Source: Campanula takesimana
Lineage: Eukaryota; Streptophyta; Magnoliopsida; Asterales; Campanulaceae
Reading direction: 5' to 3'
Assembly (NCBI GenBank): GCA_026119855.1
Contig: JAOWBW010000387.1
Coordinates: 372,001-436,000, forward strand
Length of the DNA stretch: 64,000 nt
Position 1 is the first letter of the stretch, and each line of letters begins with the position of its first letter. Below are positions 56,074 through 64,000 of the stretch, piece after piece. The notes below the pieces were generated by a model, which searched no databases, had not been told where the DNA came from, and saw nothing but the letters and a program-made list of their open reading frames with translations. The position numbers and the translations under genes are program-made.

Positions 56074-58900
56074 ATTCTGGACGGTCAATAAAAGAATGGT
56101 AGTGGGACTACCACTTGGGATATTTATGTTATAAATTAATCTTTCTAACTTTAATTATTGGGTATTGGATATCGGATATGGATCCCACATTTGTATAAAT
56201 GTGCAATAATTAGTAAACTGAAAGACTACTCATAGTAAAGGTTGATCTATGAATGGTAATGATGCAATGGTTGCAACATTGTTCGTAGAACACTTGTAAA
56301 GTGACTTTACTAATGGAGTAGAAAATATTATTTTGTTATAAGATAATGAAGGATATTTATTTCTTACTTGGAATAAGAAAAGTGTTTTATTTATTATGAT
56401 TTACTTAATTGTGTTATCATATAAATAAATCTTATATCCTAAATCTTGAAGAACGAAATAATAACTGAGGTTATGACATAAATAATCAAATTCTTTATGC
56501 ATTATTGTTTTGATCAAATAAATGAGAAATGCATATCTAAAATTCCATGGGACGGAGTTTTAAGTCATATGATTTGGAATCATATAATTTATGCAAACTT
56601 ATTTACTTGGACCAAGACATCTTTTACTATGATTGGTAAAAGGCTAATATCTTAGTCGACCTAATACATTTTGATGTATATGGTGCATTAAGAAGCAATG
56701 CTAAAAGAGAATTTTGGTTATACTTGGTAAAACTATTCAAAGATTCTGATTGGATCATGATGATGAATAATTTAACCAAGAATTTGACAGTTATCATTAA
56801 AGTTGTGAAATGGTTTCACAAATTAACTTCACTAAGAACACCATTCTAAATGATGTGTCTACGTGAAAGTACAAGAACCTTATTGGATATGCTTCATTAG
56901 ATGATAAATTCAAATTGATCTTCCATTATTAATTTTGGGGTTATGTATTACAAACCGCTATAACTACATTAATTTGAGTTCCATCAAAAGAGGTTAAATG
57001 GTGAAAGAAAACTCGGTTTGTCTTTCATAAAGATTTAAGATGGTGAGACCTTTTGGAAAGGAGTTGTCTGGGACACACTCACACTTAAATCTAATAAATA
57101 TATTTTCGTGGGATATCCTAAGGAAACCTGAGGATAATGTTTTACTCATAAGAAACAAATGGTTTGTTACTTATGATGGTACTTTTCTTGATAAGTCATT
57201 TATCTCTAAAAGAATCAGTGGGAGTAAAACATATCTCGAATGGTTCGAGACCCAGAAAATAGTATTTAACCTATGATGGAAGTTGAACAAGTTTTCACAA
57301 GGGGTTGTGAAAATCCGTTCAAGATATACAAGTACTTCCACACATGATAAAATATAATCTATTAGAAGAAATATTGGATATTTCGAAATACAAAGTATTG
57401 AGGTAAAGTTCATTTAGAATGAAGTATTTACCACCTATCAAAGATGCAATATCAACTTCACATTTAGATTAATGGCTTGGAGTCATAAAATCTAAAAGGC
57501 AATTCATGTATAATAATCAAGTTTGGAACTTGATCATTCTAACCTAAGGTGTAAAAACCAAAGGAGATGAATGACTTTTCTTGGAGAAAAACTTACATGG
57601 GTAGCAAGAAACTTATTAGAATTTTCATAGTCACATGTTCATATTTGGAATATGAAATTTGACAAAATGATGCCAAAACAAGCGTTCCTCAACGGGAACT
57701 CACTTAAGGATGTATTGGATACAACCCAAAGGTTTTGATAGTCAAGAAAATTCTAAAAGGTATGAAAGTTGTGAAGATTCATTGGATGGATTGAAGCAAG
57801 CTTTTTGGAGTTGGGATCTCCGTTTTGATAAGTCATAGAGCTTGGCTTGATCAAGAACGAAGATGAATCTTGTATATACAAGAAGGTTAGTGGGAGCATG
57901 GTGCTATTCCTTATCTAATATGTGGATGACATATTGCTCATTGGAAACGACATTCCTACACTTTAATCAGTAAAGATTTGGTTAAGAAAGTGTTTCGCAA
58001 TGATGAATATGGATGAAGCCGCATAAGTCATTGGCATTAAGATCTATAGAGATAGATAAAGGAAGCTAAATGTTTTAAAGCCAATGTACATACATTGACA
58101 AAATCATAAGAAGATTCCGCAAGGAAAATTCTAAGAGAGGACATTTGTCAGTGTTACATGGAGTTTCTCTAAGCAAGACTCAATGTCCTAAAGACAAAAG
58201 ATGAGCATGAGAAAATGAATGAGATGCCATTTTCTTCGGCAATTGGATCCATGATGCCATGATAAGTACTAAGCCGGATATATCTAATGCTTGGAGCATG
58301 ATGAGTAGATATCAATCCGACACCGGTGAGATTCACTGGATGGCTATGAGAGCGAGTCTTAAAGTACTTTAGAAGGACTAAAGATTCTTTTATGATCTAT
58401 GAAGGTATGGAAGATGATCTCGGATGCATGCTTCCAAACCAACAAAGATGATAATAGATCCCAATCATTTTTTGTGCATATGTCAAATAGTGGAACTGTA
58501 ATTTGGAATGGTTCCAAGCAGAGTACAGTCACTAATTCTATAACTAAATCTAAGTATATTGCCGCATTGGATGCTGCAAAGGAAGTGGTTTGGATTAAGA
58601 AGTTCATTGTTGAACTTGAGATGGTTCCTAGCATTGCTAATCCAATAGACCTTATTAGTAACAATAGTGGTGCTATTGAATCAAGCAAAGGAACCAAGAG
58701 CACATCCCAAATCCAAACACATACTTAGGCGTTTTCTTATCGTTCGAGAAATCGTTGATAAGGGAGACGTAAACATATGCAAAGTACCAAGTAATGATAA
58801 CGTTGCGGACACGCTGACAAAGGAACTTCCACAAGCTAAACATGATGGTCATGTTAGGTCCATGGGTATTGGATACCTAGAGATTGGGCCTAGGGAAAGT
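56074..58900 (+). pseudogene. Copia-52 pol remnant
   Basis: Scattered in-frame pieces of Copia Pol are seen. The RT start (QAFLNGN near 57680) and the catalytic YVDDILLIGN (57919-57948) are legible. 58399-58728 carries RNase H-like sequence (ATNSITKSKYIAALDAAKEV-type, with SKYIA and EVVWIKKF). 58667-58927 carries the conserved tail IREIV-like (VREIVDKGDVNICKVPSNDN, ADTLTKELP). Stops and shifts separate the pieces, and the protease and integrase are barely readable. It cannot encode functional enzymes. Confidence 0.85.
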
Positions 58901-58907
58901 GGGAGAT
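58892..58907 (+). other. Polypurine tract of Copia-52
   Basis: AGGGAAAGTGGGAGAT directly before the 3' LTR. Confidence 0.85.
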
Positions 58908-60397
58908 TGTTGGTGTTGGTGCCCTAGGCACGTTTGTTAAACGTTATATAAGTTATCATTTTATTCATGATGATAAAGAGATGTTAAGATTATTATTGTT
59001 GATCATGTTTTCTTATAATAATCTACGTCCCTAGAGCTTGTTAAGCACTAGTATAAAGGCTAAATGATCATGGGATGATCATGTTAGATTTATGGGTACT
59101 TGTTTGGAACAAGGTACTGGACATGACCCGCTGTATGAGATTTATGTCATGGTCTATGTCATATATAAATCTCATATTAGTTATGTCATTTGAATCCTTA
59201 GACATGAAGTTATTATAGTCTTACACTTGATGAAGATTATGTTTGACATATTCAAACTCTGCCTTAACACGGTAGTTATAAAGGGTATAATTGGCATAAT
59301 CGGATTCACGTAGGAAAGAATAATAAGCTAAATAGATTTGTCCCTCTTTGGAGAGATGTCAAGCTTGGGCCCCTCGAAGGAATGATGTTGGTGAAATGTT
59401 TGGCCAAACTCAAATGGATTGATTGGATCAATGTCATTTGGATTATCAACATATTCGGAATCGAGAAAGTATTGAACAATACAAGTTGACTTATTGACCA
59501 TGACTTGTGTTCAATGACATCGTGGACAAAGGGATTATGACATGTTCTAAAGGAATGCGAACTTGTATCTAGTTATACTATTTGGGTAGGTATGACGGTT
59601 TCCTAGAACCTAATCATATCTTATGGTTTCATGTTTGAACCCATTGCCAACTTAGTATAATCCTAGAGGGTCACACACAATAGAACGAATCTTAAATAAG
59701 GATTACATTGAAATTTTGGAATTTCTGGAAATCTGGACAAGTGTGCGACCGCACAAGATGGGTTGGGCGGCCGCACAGTTTGGGTCAGTTAGTACCAGAA
59801 ACCTTCCAGATAGATGTGCGGCCGCACAGCTGTTTTGGGTGGCCGCACACCATGTCGGGACAGGTTTCCTTATTTGATATGGAAAAGAATTTTGGACGTG
59901 TTTAGACACAAGTTTCCTATTTGGAATAGGTCTAACTTGTATATAAACAGCCAAATTCGGCCAGAATCAAAGCTAATAGCTTTTGTGCAAGTCTCAAAGA
60001 GTTTGAGAGGGTTTTATTTTGTTCTAAGAGATCCTAGATTGAAGAACAAAATAATACACAAATAAAATTCCATATAGTTCATATTAATTGTGAAAACGTG
60101 TTTCACAATTTTGGTCTAGCAATAAAGATCAAGTGTTCTTGATATTCGTTCGTGGTGTGGATACCGCTAGAGGGTGAAACTTATCATCTTCAAAGTTCGT
60201 GATTCTTACTATGTTCGTGATCAAGGTTTCAAGCCTCTATCGAATTCAAGGTTGCATAATCAAAGGCATCAAGGGTTAGTATTCTAGTATTCATTATTTT
60301 GTATTTGACTTAATCATATGAATGGATCTATGGGCTTTGGGTTTCATTAAATTTTAAATGCTTAATTCCGCTGCGCATGTTACTACAAAACCCAACA
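58908..60397 (+). repeat. Copia-52 3' LTR (1490 bp)
   Basis: Matches 52215-53690 closely. The GC cassette is at 59743-59849 with spacing 22/51/21; its last word has C to T at the first CpG (GGGTGGCCGCACA). Confidence 0.95.
59743..59849. repeat. Four-word GC cassette, Copia-52 3' LTR
   Basis: Same words and spacing as 53036-53142, with substitutions in words 3 and 4. Confidence 0.93.
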
Positions 60398-62097
60398 ATA
60401 AACACTCATAAGTGGATACTGAGCCAAGGTTCTCGAATCAAACATATAACCATCTGAGAGGTATCAACTGAGCAGCACCAAAGGGCTGAAGCCGGTTCCG
60501 AAACCAAACAATAACAACAACAACAATAGGGGTAAAATGACACAAAGTCATAACCCAAATGGTGACTAAACTCACACAAAGGAGAGCTAGCCCAAACCCA
60601 ATCCGTGGCCCAAAGAAGGGGGTTAAAAATGGGAAACCAATGGTTGAAGCCTTACAATGAACTTGGCTCATGTGCCATTATAATCCCTATCACTGCCCGA
60701 CTCCACAACAAGAAGTACCAGCTGGACTTTACACGAGATCATAGTAATAAATACTTGCTTTAAACAACAACCGGGGCATGATTCCAAAGCAGGGAACCAC
60801 ACAAGCTCATCATAAAGATGCAAACACGTTACTCATAAAGAGTTCATTCTCAATGACATTAAGTCACAACACAATCTTGCACACATTCACAATCAATCCA
60901 AAACACATCAAAAGGATGTTCCATAATACCCATTTAATACTTAGTTAAATTCCACAACACATATGTTCACAAAGGAACCATTTACAATACTAGAGTGTTC
61001 CACAATGTCCATTTAAATCAACTAGAGTAGTACCCAAAACCTAGACCAAGAATACATCCTAGTCTTAATCAAACAAAAGGGAAAATTCTGAAATAAGGGG
61101 CGAGCAGGCGCTCACTAAAGAACGGGCGGGCGCTCGGCAGACCAGGCGGGCGCTCAGAAAGTACCAAGCGGGCGCTCTAGGTCAACAGGGATTTTGGTCA
61201 AGAAACAAAAGGTAAACGGGCGCTCCACTCATGCATGCGCGGGCACTCCAACGGCTAGCGGGCGGGCACTCGATGCCCACCAGGCGGGCGCTCGATACCC
61301 GATTTGGGCCAAAAATGAACCTGGTTCTTTACATACTCCTTCTTTCCCAAAAGTACTAACACACACCTTACCTCTTACATAAACCTTAACCAAAGAAACC
61401 CAGGAAACACACTTAGGAACACACTTTAACTTCCTTTACCATTTCAAAACCAACTTTCCAAATACTCCCTTTGTCCCAAAATTATAAGTATCACCAAATT
61501 CATCCAAATCACAAAATTAACACTTACAAGTATCAAGTATAACATATATGACCATTTTAACATTTAAAGGGGAATTAGTAACTTACCTATTTCTGGAAAA
61601 GTATCGAGAAAATAATATTTGATCGGGTAGAAATGACCTATTCAACGCCCTGATCATTTTTATATAATTAGTTTTTAAAACGGAGAAGTAATTAAAAAGA
61701 TAGAAATTAAAATAGGATGAAACTTACCTTTCTTTCCATGGACACAGAGAGAGTAGAAAATTTGGGAAAGGATAATATGAGAGTGTATGAACAACGCAGA
61801 GAGGGAGAAGTGATAAGTTATAAAAGATTTTTGCCCCTAAATTATATTTTGGTCACTCTAGTTTCATTTTCAACACTTAAACCCCTGAACTTATATTTCC
61901 AATAAGGACACTAAGGTTTCAACTTAATCAATTAACTCCCTTAACCATTATTATTATTAACCAATTAAATAACACAATTAATCAAACAATATGTGCAAGT
62001 CATAAAATATGATGCAACACATAAAATGCACACATAAGTTCAAATTAAAATCCCCAAAAATATAAAATAAATAGGGACGGGTTTTGGGGTCGTTACA
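60398..62097 (-). repeat. Gypsy-G 5' LTR, right part
   Basis: Continues 51635-52214 after the Copia-52 insertion and ends GGGTCGTTACA at 62097. It shares the G-to-A-rich right half with 47130-48205. Instead of GTGCGACCGCCCA words it carries eight GCGGGCGCTC words. Confidence 0.85.
61104..61293. repeat. Eight-word GC cassette in the Gypsy-G 5' LTR
   Basis: GCGGGCGCTC-type words start near 61104, 61126, 61146, 61168, 61216, 61239, 61262 and 61284. Spacings are about 22, 20, 22, 48, 23, 23 and 22 bp, a 4+4 arrangement. Confidence 0.93.
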
Positions 62098-63228
62098 CCT
62101 AAGGTACACAAACATTGGTTTCAAGACACATATAACATATTAGTGCTTGTTCATAGCACTTTCTAGACATATAAAAGAGTTCTTCCTTTTATACTCAAGT
62201 TCTCTATTCAAATCATTGAATAATCATGTTCAAGACTCACTTCTGATGCCCCTAAGGTGTCACAACACTTGCTAGGACATCTTATACTAAGGCTATATAC
62301 CTCAATGGGGGTTAAGTCTAGCTCAATCAAGCTTTGAACAACATCTTTGTTCTGCAAGGGAGTTGTGCGGTCGCCTAAAGTGACCTGTGCGGTCGCACAT
62401 TAAGCAAGTGAATCCTTTGAAAAAAACTCCAGATAGATGGGCGGTCGCCCAAATCATTTTGTGCGGTCGCACACTGCTCATTTCGCACACTGCTCATTTC
62501 CGGCCAATGCTAATTTCTTTCCCAGGTTGAATAATTCTCCGTCCCAAGTGAAGGAGTATACTTTTTACTAATATTCTAACATTCCCAGGAGTACACTAAC
62601 ATGCTCAAGACCATTACTTTCAACTCTAGCTTTTCATTTCCAAATTATGTTAATACTCCCTTTGTCCCAAAATTACAAGTATCACAAAAATTGCCCCAAA
62701 CACGAAATTGACAAGCACAAGTATCAGGAATAACATATATGAATGTTATTACAAGCAAGGGGGAGCTAATAACTTACCTACTCCAGAATCAAAGTTACCC
62801 AAACAAATTTCTGTTCGGCAGGAAACGCTTTATTCAACGCCATGAATATTTATCCGGGATCGGAATCAAGAACAGTGGGATAATTAAACTCGAGGAGTCG
62901 AGAATAGGGTAAACCCTAAACCTAGCTTTTTGAGACAGAGGAAGAACGTAAAACAATTTGGGGTATGCTTTCTCAGAGAAGGAAAAGGAAGATATACTTT
63001 CAACTTTCAAGAAATGACACTTAGGCCCCTCAAGTTTCACTTTTAACAAAAAGGCCCCTAAAGTCATATTTTCACAAATGACCCAAAAGTCAAAACTAGA
63101 CATTTAACCACCTTAATATTCTAAAGCAGTTAAGAAATTAACCCAACTAAAAACTAGCACATAATATGCAAGTTCAAGAATTTAACAAGCAAGTCAAATA
63201 TTTAACAAGAATAAGGATGTGCGTTACA
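62098..63228 (-). repeat. Gypsy-H 3' LTR (part)
   Basis: Ends GTGCGTTACA at 63228 next to a polypurine tract on the minus strand (TTTAAGGAGGGGAGGA). Segments such as GGAGTATACTTTT and TCCCAAAATTACAAGTATCA are shared with the Gypsy-G LTRs. The left limit at 62098 is set by the Gypsy-G LTR end, which may have inserted into it. Confidence 0.75.
62365..62473. repeat. Four-word GC cassette in the Gypsy-H LTR
   Basis: GTGCGGTCGCCTA, GTGCGGTCGCACA, GGGCGGTCGCCCA and GTGCGGTCGCACA start at 62365, 62387, 62439 and 62461. Spacings are 22, 52 and 22 bp. The spacer before word 3 reads CTCCAGATAGAT. Confidence 0.95.
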
Positions 63229-63263
63229 TCCTCCCCTCCTTAAAGAAAATTCGCCCACGAATT

Positions 63264-64000
63264 TTACTTACCAAGATTTTCAAATAGGCTCGGGTATTTA
63301 TCTCGCATCTCTTTCTCGGTTTCCCAAGTAGCCTCTTCTATTTCATGATTTCTCCAAAGGACTTTCACAATAGGAATCCTTTTGGTTCGCAAGACTTGCT
63401 CTTTCCAGTCAAGAATTTCAACAAGTTGTTCCTCATAAGACAAATCAGGCTGAAATGGAATAGCCTCATACTCAAGAACATATGACTCATCCGCCATATA
63501 CTTGCAAAGCATGGACACGTGAAACACATCATGAATACCAAATAAAGAAGGTGGTAAAGCCACTCTATAAGCCAACTTCCCAACTCTTTCAAGAATTTCA
63601 AATGGACCGATATAACGAGGAGATAACTTTCCTTTCTTCCCAAATCTTTTTATACCTCTACGAGGAGAGACTTTTAAGAAAACAAATTCACCTACCTTGA
63701 ATTCAAGATCCCTTCTGCGATGATCAGCATAACTCTTTTGTCTACTTTGAGCTGTGCGCAATCTATCTCTGATTAATTTCACACTCTCAACTGACTGTTG
63801 AACCATTTCAGGTCCCAAGAGTCTAGCTTCTCCCACTTCATCCCAGCATATAGGAGATCGAAATTTTCTGCCATAAAGAGCTTCATATGGAGCCATTTCA
63901 ATGCTAGACTGATAACTATTGTTATAAGCAAACTCAGCCAAAGGAAGATGAGTATCCCAACTGCCTTTGAAGTTAACCACACAAGCACATAACATATCCT
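63264..64000 (-). CDS. Gypsy-H integrase C-terminus and chromodomain, cut by window end
   Basis: The C-terminal ~245 residues of a Ty3/gypsy polyprotein, open through the window edge. It starts in the integrase core (DTHLPLAEFAYNNSYQSSIE, APYEALYGRKFRSPICWDE). It continues through the YADHRRRDLEFKVGEFVFLK and GPFEILERVGKLAYRVALPP region, and ends with a chromodomain-like segment (IPIVKVLWRNHEIEEATWE..KYPSLFENLGK). The stop lies 36 bp from the LTR. It is the same clade as Gypsy-1 (Tekay/Del) but distinct in sequence. No lesion is visible here, so the element may be fairly young. Confidence 0.92.
   Translation of the reverse strand, partial: DMLCACVVNFKGSWDTHLPLAEFAYNNSYQSSIEMAPYEALYGRKFRSPICWDEVGEARLLGPEMVQQSVESVKLIRDRLRTAQSRQKSYADHRRRDLEFKVGEFVFLKVSPRRGIKRFGKKGKLSPRYIGPFEILERVGKLAYRVALPPSLFGIHDVFHVSMLCKYMADESYVLEYEAIPFQPDLSYEEQLVEILDWKEQVLRTKRIPIVKVLWRNHEIEEATWETEKEMRDKYPSLFENLGK

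Larger units (their letters stand above)
52215..60397 (+). mobile_element. Copia-52: complete-ended Copia element with dead coding region, TSD ATAAA
   Basis: 8183 bp inserted in the Gypsy-G 5' LTR. ATAAA lies at 52210-52214 and 60398-60402. The LTRs (1476 and 1490 bp) are nearly identical, differing by scattered bases and a ~14-bp indel near 59570. It has an initiator-Met primer site and polypurine tract. The gag-pol region carries many stops and shifts. Confidence 0.95.

Overview
The window is repeat-dense nuclear DNA of a flowering plant, probably a eudicot (inference). It is built almost entirely of nested LTR retrotransposons with initiator-Met or Tat/Ogre-type primer-binding sites. Other signs are AT-rich introns with GT..AG borders, a plant mobile domain (PMD) gene and a FAR1/FRS-type gene. 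I found no intact single-copy host gene, no rRNA or tRNA gene and no prokaryotic feature. Elements are named A to H below.

Layout, left part. 1-1168 is the end of a Tekay-type LTR sitting in the primer-binding site of element A (+ strand, 1169 to about 8640). A has a Tat/Ogre-like gag (2988-3791) and an antisense, intron-containing PMD pseudogene (5942-8527). 8641-10313 holds direct repeats and an LTR-like end with a TATA box. A truncated Copia LTR (10314-10601) is followed by a nearly intact Tekay/Del chromovirus, Gypsy-1 (10602-19350, minus, TSD CCAAC). 19363-34239 is the 5' end of Tat-like element B (minus). B's LTR is split by element C (21847-33914, minus, TSD CTCTC), a 12-kb gag-only element full of tandem arrays.

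Layout, right part. 34245-42840 is a FAR1/FRS-type pseudogene broken by a Copia element (F), an inversion, a Tekay solo LTR (38564-40683, TSD TTTTT) and a Copia solo LTR (41416-41826, TSD TTTAA). Copia D (42989-45809, minus, TSD TTCCG) has gag and protease but no reverse transcriptase. A Copia E LTR fragment follows. Degenerate Gypsy-G (47130-62097, minus) has its 5' LTR split by Copia-52 (52215-60397, plus, TSD ATAAA). Gypsy-H (62098 to the window end, minus) closes the window.

The most unusual signal is a cassette of short GC-rich palindromic words inside many of these LTRs. Words occur in pairs about 22 bp apart, and pairs are separated by about 50 bp (22/51/22). The spacing is the same in Copia and Gypsy LTRs that share no other visible homology. 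Where a TATA box can be seen, the cassette lies about 50-200 bp upstream of it. The words change type and number between related LTRs, and even between the two LTRs of one insertion. In the clearest case the cassette is inverted relative to element polarity. I describe this as a possible exchangeable promoter module; that function is inference.
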